Below are positions 1-10,996 of a stretch of 64,000 nt of DNA, one piece after another (position 1 is the first letter of the stretch; each line of letters opens with the position of its first letter). The position numbers and the translations under genes were made by a program. This DNA is from Gautieria morchelliformis (Eukaryota > Basidiomycota > Agaricomycetes > Gomphales > Gomphaceae): contig WHVA01000441.1 in NCBI GenBank assembly GCA_015179125.1, positions 1 to 64,000 on the forward strand. Direction: 5' to 3'. The notes under the pieces are model-generated. The model had not been told where the DNA came from, did not search any database, and saw only the letters and a list, made by a program, of their open reading frames with translations.

Positions 1-12
1 GATCTTCGCTGT

Positions 13-17
13 TCGCG
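13..17. repeat. 5-bp target-site duplication, left copy
   Basis: The five bases TCGCG lie directly before the first LTR. The same five bases lie directly after the second LTR at 8022-8026. A 5-bp duplication is usual for Ty3/gypsy integration, so both element ends are intact. Confidence 0.9.
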
Positions 18-670
18 TGTTACGACCGTTCATTTCTGACTTCCGACCTTCAGTTCCGCAACACTTTCCGCCCATCCCATATTTCCAACATTCCACCCTT
101 TGTTCTATTCCCTTGTTCTTTCGACTCTATTACTCGGACCCACCGGACCCGCTTCATCATTCATCAAGACCATATATCCGGTCACCCTTGTAGTTCGTTG
201 TCAGACATGTTTTCCCGAGCCCTTGTCCTTTGCCATTGTTTTACCTTACCCTGAACCCCCCTTGTAGTCCCATTGTTCCCAATTAGTTAGTTCCCACGCA
301 TTGTCTACTCGACTTCCGCTTCCCTGGAATTTGCTTAGTACTACCCCATTACCTGTTGTCTCAGCTCTTTGTATAAAAGCCTGTCATGTATGTCTGTTAT
401 TCTGCAATCAGATAATCACCTTTGATACTTGATTTCCTTCGCTCCATCTCCTGTTCTTAGCACAGCAAGTCTAGCAAGACCTCAGTCTCTCCGCCTTCCG
501 TCTTCCGCCTCAATTCCACCTCAAGTTCCAACCAACCTTCAGTTCAGTACATTCCAACTTCCGACCCATTTCCGAAATACCTAGGACGATAGTTCATTGG
601 GGGCGCAACCTACAAGTTGAAGCCGCTGTCCTTTCCAGTTCCGACTTAGCGGAAATCTCGATACGTAACA
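18..670 (+). repeat. 5' LTR of gypsy element 1
   Basis: This 653-bp repeat has perfect 6-bp inverted ends, TGTTAC and GTAACA. A TATA-like stretch (tgtataaaag) near position 370 would be the promoter of the genomic transcript. It matches 7368-8021 almost throughout, with scattered substitutions and a small indel. Confidence 0.95.
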
Positions 671-703
671 GTATTATCTGATTCCCACCCGATAACTATC
701 GCT

Positions 704-2205
704 ATGCCTCCTCGTACCACAGCTACTTCAGCTCGAGCAGGAGCTGTCGAAGCTCTCTCTTATTTTGGCAGTCTTAGATCCGCAGCACCAAGACATGCAG
801 AACCCTCCGGCAGCTCTCGTGCCGACAATGAGCTCTCCAAAGCTATTCCGCAACACTTCGAAGAAGTTCCCAATGCTAATCCCGACAACAATCCCGACTA
901 TGACGGGAATTCAACGAGTAGCAGTGGCGAACAAACAGCAGTGTCATTCCGACGCCCAGCTCCACCACCTCCACCAGGACCACCTCCAGGTGGCCCACCC
1001 GGCGGTCCCCCAGGCGGTCCTCCACCTCCAATTCCACCTCAGATCCCCGCCAACCCAGTTCCACCCGCGCCAGTTCCGGATCTTGCACAAGCCATCGCCA
1101 TGCTAGCCGGACAACTTCAGCACCCGGCCCAAGCACCACCATGCCCCAAGACAAAGGTCCGCGAACCAGATCAATTCGACGGTTCCGACCCAAGAAGCTC
1201 CAGCCATTTCTGGTCCAGCTTCAACTCAACTTCCGCGATCGTCCCGACGCCTTTCCCGACAATGAACGAAAGGTCAATTATGCGCTTTCCTATCTCCGAG
1301 GCATGGCTCTCGACTATTTCGAACCCGCCCTCATGGATCCGTTCGCTCCCATGGACTGGTCCGACGATTACCTCAACTTCGTTTCTGAACTCCGCAGCAA
1401 CTTTGGACCATTTGACATGGAAGCCGATGTGGAAAATGAACTCGATAAGCTTCGTATGAAAGACACTCATAAGATAGCTAAATATATCGTCACATTCCAG
1501 CAGCTCGCTCCTCGAGTCCAATGGGGAGAAGCCGCACTCCGATGCCAGTTTTACATGGGCTTGCCATCCCGGATCAAGGATGAAATTGCCCACGTCGGAA
1601 AACCCGCCACCCTTACCGACCTTCGCAATTTAGCCCAATCCATTGATTCGCGCTACTGGGAAAGACATTCCGAGATCGCTCGCGAAACTTCCGCCCAGAG
1701 CAAGAACGACAAGTCTTCCAACAAGAAGTCTGACAAAGACAAGAAGAAGAGTAATTCCGGAAACAACAACTCCGGAAACAACAACTCCGGAAACAACAAC
1801 TCCGGAAACAACAACTCCGGAAACAACAACTCCGGAAACAACAACTCCGGAAACAACAACTCCGGAAACAACAACTCCGGAAACAACAACAACAACAGTT
1901 CCGGATCCAACTCCGGCAACCAGAACAACAACTCCACCCCTCGCAATAACCAGGCCTCTGGTTCCAACACCAACGCCCGGAAGAGCACTCCGGACCTTTC
2001 CGACAAACTTGGGAAGGACGGAAAACTAACCCCTGTAGAACACCAGCGTCGCATGGACAACAACCTTTGCCTTTTCTGCGGCAAAGGCGGTCACGTCGCT
2101 CGCGATTGCGCCTGAGCTTCCGCTTCCGCTGCTAAGGCCAAGGGCCGTGCGGCGAAGACGGAAGAGAAATCCGAAGCGGCTCCCGCTACGGATGCAAAAA
2201 AATAG
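704..2205 (+). pseudogene. gag of gypsy element 1, frameshifted and with internal TGA
   Basis: The frame opens at the ATG at 704 with a proline/glycine-rich N-terminus. Near 1191-1196 the reading passes to a different frame: one A appears lost in an AAG AAG run, and capsid-like sequence continues in the second frame. That frame includes an SGNNN repeat tract and a CCHC zinc knuckle (CLFCGKGGHVARDC) at about 2068-2112. It is cut by TGA at 2113, after which the frame stays open to TAG at 2203-2205. The TGA is best explained as CGA mutated to TGA. The product would be the capsid/nucleocapsid protein. The frameshift alone makes this copy non-functional unless ribosomal shifting is used, for which no slippery heptamer was seen. 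Confidence 0.85.
1756..1890 (+). repeat. 15-bp coding minisatellite in gag (9 copies)
   Basis: Nine perfect head-to-tail copies of tccggaaacaacaac encode Ser-Gly-Asn-Asn-Asn. The unit is a multiple of three, so the frame is kept. It forms a flexible linker between the capsid-like region and the zinc knuckle. The lack of divergence between units suggests recent expansion. Confidence 0.97.
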
Positions 2206-2344
2206 TCAGCAGTCCTCCGGCCTCCGCACGAGCTGAGGGCTGTGTTGACCCCATTCGTGTGACAAACGAGTTAAACTCAACGCGTCCGCTCTTTCGTCCT
2301 CCGACTCCCTCTCTGTTCCGCTCACTTCCGACACAATTTCCGCA

Positions 2345-5300
2345 CCCCCGTTCACAGCATTGATCGACTCCGGTTCGACTCATTGTTTCCTCAATTCCGA
2401 CTTTGTTTTGAAACATAAACTTCCGACCCACAACATTCCGACAATTCCGCTCCACCTTTTTGACAGGTGTCCAACATGGCAATTTCCCAAGTTGTGGACC
2501 TGTCTATCCGTTTCGCTACTGGGGACAACCATGAAGTTATGTTTTACGTTACTCCGCTAGATGCTAGCTGTTCCATTGTACTAGGACACAATTGGCTCAC
2601 CTGATATAATCCGTCGATTAACTGGGCATTGGGTCAAATACAGTTCCGTACCCCGGATCATCTTCCGTCTATTCCGACTTCATCCGCAAAGATGGCTCAA
2701 GCCTCTTCTGCAACTCCGCTCGTGGATTCAGTTCCGCACTCCGGTCCCGCTTTAGCACCTCCGCCCTCGAAGCTCCTCAAATTGCGCTCGTTTCTGCCAC
2801 CGCTTTCCACGTATTGCAACGGCAAGAAGACACGACCATTTTCCAGCTTCACCTTTCCGACTCGGCTTCAGTCAAGGCTTGTTCCACCTCGACTTCTGCT
2901 CCAGTCGACATGAGCTCAGTTCCGGAAGAATATCGTGACTTCCCGGACGTGTTCAATAAGGCCAAAGCCGATAAACCTGCTGAACATCGACCTTACGATT
3001 TAAAGATAGATTTGGAAGAAGGAGCATCTCCGCCCCTTGGACCGATCTACTCTCTTTTGCAAAGTGAACTCCAAACTCTCCGCGAGTTCGTCGATGAACA
3101 CCTCAACATGGGCTTCATCCGCCCTTCGCTGTCTCCGCACGGTGCTCCGGTCCTTTTCGTCAAAAAAAGGATGGATCTCTCCGCCTCTGCATCTATTTCC
3201 ACGGACTCAATGCCCTCACTAAAAAGGACAAATATCTTCTTCCGCGTATTTCCGACCTACTCGACACTCCCCGCAGGGCGAAGATCTACACCAAAATTGA
3301 CCTCCGGCATGCTTATCACCTTGTCCGCATCCGGGAAGGTGACGAGTGGAAAACCACTTTCCGCACCCGCTACGGTGCTTTTGAGTGGGTTGTCATGCCT
3401 TTCGGTCTAACCAATCCTCCCGCCGCTTTTCAGCGATTCATGAACGACGTATTTCCGACCTTCTCGACGTATGCGTCCTCGTCTACATTGACAACATCCT
3501 CATCTATTCCGACTCACCGGAAAAACATCGGGAATATGTCCGCGAAGTACTCCGCCGTCTCCGCAAACACCACCTCTACACAAAAGCAGAGAAATGCGAA
3601 TGGCATCGCGACACGGTCGAATACCTCAGCTACATCCTCTCTCCAACAGGTCTTACCATGGCAGAGGACAAGGTCAAGGCAATTCAAGAATGGCCGGAAC
3701 CCCGACGTGTTAAGGATGTACAGTCTTTCCTTGGCTTCGCCAACTTTTACCGACGTTTCATTTATAACTTTTCCGACATTACTGTTCCGCTCACGCGTCT
3801 CACCAGGAAGGGTGCCCCATGGAATTTCACTCCGGAATGCCGTTCCGCATTTGAGGCTCTCAAATCCGCCTTTACTATGGCTCCCATACTCGGTTTCTGG
3901 ATTCCTGATGCCCAACTTGTACTCGAAACTGACACTTCTGACTACGCGCTAGCCGCCATTCTTTCCATCATTTCCCCCGACGACGGAGAAATTCATCCGA
4001 TTGCCTTTCATTCCCGCACCTTTTCCGCCCCCGAACTCAACTACGACGTCCACGATAAGGAACTACTTGCGATTTTCGAAGCCTTCAAAATCTGGAGACA
4101 CTACCTCGAAGGTCCAACTTATCCAATCGACGTTGTAACGGATCATAAGAACCTTGAGTATTTTGCAACTACTAAGATTTTGACTCGCCGTCAAGTCCGC
4201 TGGTCTGAATATCTCTCACAGTTCAACATGGTGATCCGCTTCCGCCCCGGAAAGCTCGGAGCAAAACCCGACGCACTCACTAGACGTTGGGACGTCTACC
4301 CAAAAGAGGGAAGTAGCGACTATACCAGCGTTAATCTGCACAACTTCCGCCCAGTATTCTCCACTGAGCAACTGGCATCGTCTCTGCGTGCCACAGCATT
4401 GCAGTTTCCACTACTCTGCGCCTCAATTATTATGGACTCCGAGTCTCTCCATTCCGACATCCGTTCCGACCCCATCTCCGCAGCCCACCTCGATGACCCC
4501 ACCAGTCCTGGATGGTCCCTTGATTCCGACGGATTTCTCCGGTACAAGTCCTGGATTTACGTTCCGGATGCCAACGATCTACGACTTCGCGTACTCCAGC
4601 AAAGCCATGATCATCCGCTCTCAGGACACCAAGGCCAGAACAAAACCCTCGACATAATCCGACGTACCTATACTTGGCCTCTCCTCCGCACGATGGTCCA
4701 AGACTACTGCAAGTCATGCACCACCTGTATGCGAGCCAAGCCTCAACGCCACAAACCCTATGGCCTCCTGAAGCAACTTCCGATCCCGGAACAACCGTGG
4801 AATTCGATATCCATGGATTTCATTGAGGCACTTCCTAAGTCATCCGGCTATGATACCATTCTAGTGATCATTGACCGCCTCACAAAGCAGTCCATCTTTA
4901 TCCCGACATACGACACCATCACTTCCGCCCAGCTCGCACAGCTCTTCGTGCTCCACGTCTTTTCCAAGCACGGAATCCCTCCCATGTCACTTCTGACCGT
5001 GGATCAGAATTTGTGTCCTCCTTTTTCCGCACACTCGGCAAGGCTCTCGACATGAATCTCCACTTCACTTCCGGTTATCATCCCGAAGGAGACGGACAAA
5101 CGGAACGTACTAATCAGACTCTTGAGCAGTATCTCCGCGTCTATTGCAATTACCAACACAGCAACTGGTCCGACCTCCTTCCCCTTGCGGAATTTGCCTA
5201 CAACAATGCGCCTTCCACTACCACCGGAATTTCACCCTTCTACGCCAACAAAGGCTACTACCCGAATCTCGCCATCCACCCCAAACGCGACCTCACCTCT

Positions 5301-5889
5301 GCAAGAGCCTGAGATTTCGTTGTGGAACTCGACGACCTTCACCAGCACCTCCGAGAGAACATTTCCGCTGCACAAAAGAGATATCAAACTTCTGCCGATC
5401 GGAAATGTCTTCCGCAACCGGCATTCAGATTTGCGACAAAGTCTTTGTCAAAGCTGAAAACTTCCGCACCACTCGCCCCTCGAAGAAGCTCTCTGAAAAA
5501 TACCTTGGCCCTTACGAGATCATCGCTAAGGCCGGCAGTCGTTCTTTCACTCTCAGACTTCCTGACAATATGCGCACAGTACATCTGGTATTCCATGTCT
5601 CTATGCTTGAACCCGCAGTTCCGAATACGATTCCGAATCGAGAACTACCTCCGCCTCCGCCGGTAATCATCGACGGAGAACCAGAATATGAAATCTTGGA
5701 AATTCTCAACTCCAAGCTCGACAGACATACCGCTGCCAACTCCAGTACCTAGTCAAGTGGGCAGGCTATGAAAACACCGACGAAGAGACTTCCTGGATTT
5801 CCGCCACGGAACTCAATCACGCCTCTGACCTCGTCTCTGATTTTCCCAAGTCATATCCCGATAATCCTGGCCCCATTCCCGTGCCATAG
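2345..5889 (+). pseudogene. pol of gypsy element 1 (PR-RT-RH-IN-chromodomain), multiply broken
   Basis: Domains can be followed across frames. Aspartic protease: DSGS at about 2363. Reverse transcriptase: from about 2940, active site YIDN at about 3488, with Asn where most families have the second Asp. RNase H follows at about 3890-4300. Integrase has an H..H..CKSCTTC zinc finger near 4600-4730 and catalytic D, D, E, the last in DGQTERTNQ at about 5092. The chromodomain (VKWAGYENTDEETSW) lies near 5755-5805 and ends at TAG 5887-5889. Frameshifts lie near 3165, 3450, 5000 and 5735, and TGA at 5310 splits the integrase tail. The chromodomain would have directed integration to marked chromatin. 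The protein cannot be made from this copy. Confidence 0.88.
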
Positions 5890-6014
5890 TCAATTCCGAC
5901 CTCATTTCCCATTCCCCATTGTTTTCTTACAGTTCTCAAGTCATTTCAAAATCTGATTAATTTCTACTATACTATTCCGACATTTCAAGAAATTATCTAC
6001 AAGACCCCTCGACC

Positions 6015-7245
6015 CTACTCCTCCCTCATCGTTTCCCCCTCACCCTCGTTCTCCACTTCCGGACCTTCTTCCGCATGGCCTATTTCCACGTTCGTCAACT
6101 CAGTCTCCACCCTCGTTTCTGCCCCATTCTCCTGCTCTCGCATTCGCAACCCCATTTGGTCCCGGAACGAATCGTTCCGCCACCGGAACTCCCGCTTCAG
6201 CTGTTCCAAAACTGTCGACATGACGGTCATCTGATTCTGGAACGACAACACCTGATGTCGTTGGACTTCCGCCATTTCCAGCAGAATGTTCCGGATCCCG
6301 CGTTGTGTTTTCCGGATACCCCTCAACGACTCGGCGATATCGAGCAAAGGCGACGCCATGGTGAAGCGATTGAGTACCGCTGTTTCCGACTGCCCGGTTA
6401 CCGGAAAGCCTTCCGCGGCCTTTTTCCCGCTCGGTCCCGGTTTCGACTTAGGGGTTTCAGGCCCCTCGGTCTCGACCTTTCGCCTTTTCCGCTCCACCCT
6501 CGCGGAACAGCCATCTACGACGCACCGCCTTTTCTTGTCGCGGCACCGTTCGCAGGCCGTTTCCCGCGGATTTTCCGACCACACACATTCCAAGCCCTTG
6601 ACCTCGCACGTGTCGCAAGGGGCTTTCTCCTCTTCATCGTCCCTCGTTTTCCGTTTTCGTGTTGCGGGATTCTCCGGTCCCAATTCCCGCAAATCCACCA
6701 TGTGGGCCAGCTTGTTCTTCCTGGCCTGCTGAAATTCATCCGCCCTCCGTTTCCGCTCCACCACAAGGTTCAGCATAGGGACGACGTCCTTTTGCTTCCC
6801 CTTCCCGGATGGGGATGGCGTGCTCCCCGCGGTACCTTCCGATTCCGCCTCGGATTCGGATTCAACAATTTTCTGGTAGCCTGTCAGCCTCAGAATTACA
6901 CACACAATATTTCCGACTCACCCGTTGCTTTCCCGCCTTTTCCGCCGCGGCCTTGTCCTCCGCAGTTTTTTGGGCCGCGTCCCGTTTCCGCTGTTCCTCG
7001 CGGAGGCGCGACTCCTCCTCGCAGCGTTTACGGTCCCGTTCCGCCTTCTCCTTCCGCTCCTGGTCCCAACGCTCCTGTTCTTTCCGCTCCTTCTCCCTGC
7101 GCTCCTCTTCCAACCGTTCCTTCTCTTTCCGCGCAGCTTCCTCGGCCTCGCGTTTTTCGGCCAGTTCCTTTTGCGCGAGCATGTCAGCGAAATGCTGTTT
7201 CATCTCGGCACTCGTCATCTTGGAGAAGTCGATTGGGGCACTCAT
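6015..7245 (-). CDS. Antisense two-exon gene inside gypsy element: Zn2Cys6-like, coiled-coil protein
   Basis: Reconstructed as complement(join(6015..6872, 6922..7245)), 393 aa. The 49-nt intron starts GTGAGT, carries a GCTGAC branch site and ends CCAG. Exon 1 is a charged Glu/Arg/Lys coiled coil after MSAPIDFSKMTSAEMKQHF. Exon 2 has an acidic stretch, basic patches (RKRKTR, KKRR) and six cysteines at about residues 194-225 spaced C-x2-C-x6-C-x10-C-x2-C-x6-C, the spacing of a Zn2Cys6 binuclear cluster. A helical, acidic C-terminus follows. It is fully open while gag-pol beside it is broken. A longer plus-strand ORF (6075-7604) overlaps it but has mirror-image composition and no motif. The function is unknown; nuclear DNA or RNA binding, or regulation of the element, is inference. 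It might be a captured host gene. Confidence 0.72.
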
Positions 7246-7354
7246 GTTGGATTGGAAAGAAGATGTGTTTATTCCTCAGCCTATTTTTTAAAACTCCGAC
7301 GTGTTTGTTCACAGGTCACATGATCCGACCTGTGGTCTCACGGGGCTCGACCTT

Positions 7355-7364
7355 AGAAGGGAGA
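7355..7364 (+). other. Polypurine tract of gypsy element 1
   Basis: AGAAGGGAGA lies 4 bp before the 3' LTR, the expected place for the plus-strand primer. Confidence 0.7.
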
Positions 7365-7367
7365 TAC

Positions 7368-8021
7368 TGTTACAACCGTTCATTTCCGACTTCCGACCTT
7401 CAGTTCCGCAACACTTTCCGCCCATCCCATATTTCCAACATTCCACCCTTTGTTCTATTCCCTTGTTCTTTCGACTCTATTACTCGGACCCACCGGACCC
7501 GCTTCATCATTCATCAAGACCATATATCCGGTCACCCTTGTAGTTCGTTGTCAGACATGTTTTCCCAACCCCTTGTCCTTTGCCATTGTTTTACCTTACC
7601 CTGAACCCCCCTTGTAGTCCCATTGTTCCCAATTAGTTAGTTCCCACGCATTGTCTACTTGACTTCCGCTTCCCCCAGAATTTGCTTAGTACTACCCCAT
7701 TACCTGTTGTCTCAGCTCTTTGTATAAAAGCCTGTCATGTATGTCTGTTATTCTGCAATCAGATAATCACCTTTGATACTTGATTTCCTTAGCTCCATCT
7801 CCTGTTCTTAGCACAGTGAGTCTAGCAAGACCTCAGTCTCTCCGCCTTCTGTCTTCCGCCTCAATTCCACCTCAAGTTCCAACCAACCTTCAGTTCAGTA
7901 CATTCCAACTTCCGACCCATTTCCGAAATACCTAGGACGATAGTTCATTGGGGGCGCAACCTACAAGTTGAAGCCGCTGTCCTTTCCAGTTCTGACTTAG
8001 CGGAAATCTCGATACGTAACA
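7368..8021 (+). repeat. 3' LTR of gypsy element 1
   Basis: This 654-bp copy of the 5' LTR has the same TGTTAC/GTAACA ends. It is followed at once by TCGCG (8022-8026), the right copy of the target duplication. The upstream gene on the minus strand begins 122 bp before it, so an antisense promoter may lie in this LTR or just inside it. Confidence 0.95.
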
Positions 8022-8420
8022 TCGCGCCATTTACCATAGCCATGCCATCAAAGCACGATCGACGTCTTTGGACTGACTTGGCAGCCATCGCTGGGCCTAT
8101 CACCTCCTCTGCTCAACCCTCTTTCGACGATGTTCCTATGATCGGATTGTCATGACTTGTGTATTTCCTGCACCTTGTTATCCCCATTTCCCCTTTCGCC
8201 ACTCCTCCCCCGTGTTCGCTCGGCTTCGCCCTCCACCTCGACCACTCCTGCCCTATGTCATCTCCGTTAGCCCTTCCTCGCATTTCGCCAAACAGCCATT
8301 CGCTGCTCACATCATTCGCCAGCAGGCACACCATCAAATCACGATCGATATCCCTACCCGGCATGATGGCTCATCAGTAGCTCCATCAGCTTCTCAGTCC
8401 AACCCCCTTTTGGTGTTCAT
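8022..8420. repeat. Dispersed-repeat fragment, inverted relative to 63.17-63.29 kb
   Basis: The sequence around 8285-8390 matches the reverse complement of about 63172-63290 at roughly 80 percent by eye, sharing the block accCGGCATGATGG. It looks like leftover retroelement DNA. No intact reading frame is present. The gypsy element inserted at its edge. Confidence 0.6.
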
Positions 8421-9756
8421 ATGAGCAGGGTGCGTTCGTGGGACGTCCTACCCGTAGGTCGTGTGGGATCAACCCAGCAGATGAAGAACCCATGCAGGGC
8501 GGTGTATATGTGGGCCCCAAGACATGATTTCATACATAGGTGCCTTCGCCACCCTTACTCTCCGTCGTTTCATGTTCGCACTCTTCCCTCACTCTATTGT
8601 ATGTTTATTTCATCTACTTAGTATCATGACTGCACACCCCTATCCAACCCTGACTCACGACGGCCTCTTTCCTATTCGCTGATACCTTACGAGCATTCGA
8701 TATAAGTAGTTTACATTCGCATGTATATTCTCCAGTTCAATTATCATACGTCGTCCATCTTGTGCAAACTTGACCTCACTGTGATCATCGTTCTGAGCCT
8801 TCTCCTAGAGATTTCTATCTTCAACCAGAAGAGGACTTAGGCATCACTGGTGAGTTCTCATACTTCATCTTCGTTACCTTAGCCTTCGAACTATTTTCTG
8901 TGCTGACGGCGAAGGGCTCTGAAGGAGCACCTTCGCCGGCGAAGGGGTTGTCTCTACTTAGACAACCCTTCCGTGACACCTTGCACGTTACATCGTCAAG
9001 TGCCACGGGCTATTTCGCTATGACTGTAGATAGGGCGAGCTCTGCTCGGGCAGCCCTCTTATCTTGTGAACATTTATTGGTTCACCTATTCGCCGAACGG
9101 CATACTTATTCGCACAAGTCATTTGGGCATTCGCTGTGTTCACTAATACAGGATATTAATGCCTAAAAAACAATCTTGACAAGTGTACATGCACTTCCTA
9201 TCCAAAAGAACTTCACCAGTAGGTTTCAGTCATTGGAGGGCATATACATACGTTTTATCATGCTTACTCCCGTTTCTACCGTCACTTTATCAAGTTACCG
9301 CTTTGTCAGAATCCCCACTGTTATCAATTCTTTCCAGCCGTCCTACAATTCTTTCCAGCCATCCTACAATTCTTTCCAGCCGTCCTACAACTGACATTGT
9401 ACATGTTCTGGCCAATCCCACTTTCCAGCATTCCTCGGTATACGTTGGACTTGAGAACACTTTTGATGCCTTGGACTCCAGCGATTTGTCTGTGCAGACT
9501 GGCGCTGGCAGGTTGTAGGAATAATGTTTTATCAGTATGCCTTCACCATTATCTGTTCTTAAATGATGTTGAGAATGTGTCATCGATAGAACTAGATCGG
9601 AACAACTTTGCAATGAGAACCCCCTTAGACGAGAAAGAACAGATTTCCATGGATGAGCGTTGGCATATTAGAGTGTATTTGTTCGCTAAAAATTATCAGA
9701 GCACTAATAAATTATTAGCAAGCTATAATATAAGCGCCAGTGGAGATAATATTTCA
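8421..9756. other. Intergenic, no gene recognised
   Basis: No coding pattern with splice signals is seen on either strand. The stretch holds a 16-bp palindrome (CCTTCGCCGGCGAAGG, 8930-8945) and the 21-bp triplicate listed separately. It is probably old repeat DNA. Confidence 0.5.
9325..9387. repeat. 21-bp tandem repeat, 3 copies
   Basis: Three copies of caattctttccagccgtccta lie head to tail; the middle copy has one substitution. Confidence 0.9.
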
Positions 9757-10222
9757 CTAATTAGGCTGTTCTAGGACAATGTCGAAAAGCGCGACTGATA
9801 GACGCGTCTGAGCATCATTAGCCCTACACTGTGCCCGAAAAAATGCCCTCTGGGACTCAAGTAGCTCCCTCTCAGCCTTATTCTTCATCTTAACCAAGGG
9901 CCTTATTTTTTCCAACTTCTCAATTGTATCATATGAATCAACCTTGTCTTCTTGGTCCAGGTCAGCGGCTGCGCCCTCGGAGGCTTTCGAGGCCCACTCA
10001 GCAATCTGAGATCAGCAGAAAGGGTTGCAGCGTTTCAAAATAATTTAAGAGTGTATGACATACCAATTTCATCTTCCTCTCCATCCTCTCTTCATATGCA
10101 TTTGGCTTGCTGGGCGACAACTCAACCCGTTTTCGCTTCAGCATGCCGCTGGGTGCACTACTGTTGGTGGAGTCCAGGACGGATGCTGACGACGGGCTGG
10201 TGGGTGTTGTGGAGCGCTCCAT
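9757..10222 (-). CDS. Small hypothetical protein, 135 aa, two exons
   Basis: Reconstructed as complement(join(9757..10005, 10064..10222)). ATG at 10222 opens a Ser/Thr-rich N-terminus, then a basic patch (LKRKR) that could be a nuclear signal. The 58-nt intron runs from GTATGT to TCTCAG in phase 0. Exon 2 is mostly helical and charged, with heptad-like leucines (TIEKLEKIRPL, NKAERELLESQRAF), and ends at TAG 9757-9759. I do not recognise the family. A small coiled-coil nuclear protein is plausible but unproven. Intact splice sites and an open frame support a real gene. It is isolated between repeat DNA on both sides, so it could also be a fragment of a repeat-borne gene. Confidence 0.55.
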
Positions 10223-10625
10223 CGACGTGACGTGTGAGTGAAGGTGTTATGAGGTCGTGGTGGAGCTTGGGTGAGCAGCGGAGTCAGTGGACGCGATGGA
10301 CGCGAGTGGTGGACGCGAGTGGACGCGTTCTGACTTAAAATATTTCCACGCTCACTTAATAATTTTTATCTGAGTCCGAATACCCCGGGACTAATAATTA
10401 TCACCAACAAATACACTCTATTGCGCTCAATATTTGTACTATGAGGGCTCTGAAAAGTGCATTTGACACTTGCAAAGAGGGTCATGGTTATGATTTGGGT
10501 GCTTCTTCCCAGACCTTTTCTCACCAACACTCCAGACTGACCAGCATCTGTGAGGGCAACACTAATGACGAAGCCACAACCAAAGATACTCAAGGAGATA
10601 AGAGCCGATACTAGGACAATGACCA

Positions 10626-10946
10626 ACTGTGTAGTGGGTATCCTCAGTTTATAACTCTACCAACGATAGATACATGGGGACTTGCCTGTGTAGTGGGTAT
10701 CCTCAGAGATCAAGCTGAGGAAACACCACCACACGGGCTACAGTCTTATAGCGCTGGCAAGGCTTACATAATAGGGGAGACGGAAACTTGTAGAAGGTTA
10801 TGGAAGGTGACGGAATGTGACATGTGACGGAGTGTGACAGAATGTGATGGAATGTGACGGAAGGTTATGGAAACTGACGGAAGGTAACGGAAACTCATGG
10901 AAGGAAATAGAAACTTGTGGAAGGAAATGCGTGAACCCTGACATCA
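10626..10946 (-). repeat. Probable 3' LTR of gypsy element 2
   Basis: On the minus strand a G-rich polypurine tract (GAGAGGGGGG, 10947-10956) is followed directly by TGATGTCAGGG, the likely LTR start. A TATA-like CTATAAGACTG lies inside. The far end is uncertain. A 22-bp direct repeat (ctgaggatacccactacacag) occurs twice, 62 bp apart, near 10627 and 10689. No second LTR exists in the window because the element is truncated at its other end. Confidence 0.45.
10795..10930 (-). repeat. Degenerate short tandem repeat inside the LTR
   Basis: Variants of ggaatgtgac and ggaaggttatggaaactg recur about ten times. Units are 9-18 bp and drift in sequence. Such arrays often vary in copy number between LTR copies. 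Confidence 0.75.
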
Positions 10947-10996
10947 CCCCCCTCTCAATGCTTGTTGTCCCGACAAGCACAGCTGTCACCTAGCCC

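Larger units (their letters stand above)
18..8021 (+). mobile_element. Complete Ty3/gypsy chromovirus-type LTR retrotransposon (gag-pol decayed)
   Basis: Two LTRs (18-670 and 7368-8021) begin TGTTAC and end GTAACA, and TCGCG target duplications flank them. The interior runs gag with a CCHC knuckle, aspartic protease, reverse transcriptase, RNase H, HHCC/DDE integrase and a C-terminal chromodomain, which is Ty3/gypsy chromovirus order. A polypurine tract lies just before the 3' LTR. Gag-pol carries several frameshifts and stops, so the copy cannot make its own proteins as it stands. About 1.5 kb between pol and the 3' LTR holds an intact gene on the opposite strand. By eye the LTRs differ at roughly a dozen positions, which suggests a fairly recent insertion. 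No convincing tRNA primer-binding site was seen after the 5' LTR. Confidence 0.95.

Noticed and set aside
671..703. Primer-binding site of gypsy element 1
   Set aside because: No TGG-type or self-priming match could be recognised right after the 5' LTR.
1756..1890. Possible CRISPR-like array (also 15230-15645 and 33038-33112)
   Set aside because: These are head-to-tail tandem repeats without unique spacers, in a eukaryotic genome.
2814..3410. Frames 2814-3410, 3395-3952 and 5144-5752 as separate genes
   Set aside because: They are pieces of one gypsy pol in different frames after frameshifts.
6075..7604. Plus-strand ORF of 509 codons
   Set aside because: It overlaps the antisense gene, runs on into the 3' LTR, has Phe/Arg/Pro/His-rich mirror composition and no domain. 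The minus-strand model has an intron, cysteine cluster and coiled coil, so it is preferred despite being shorter.
8930..8945. 16-bp palindrome CCTTCGCCGGCGAAGG
   Set aside because: It is short, isolated and without nearby structure, so no element or regulatory role is supported.
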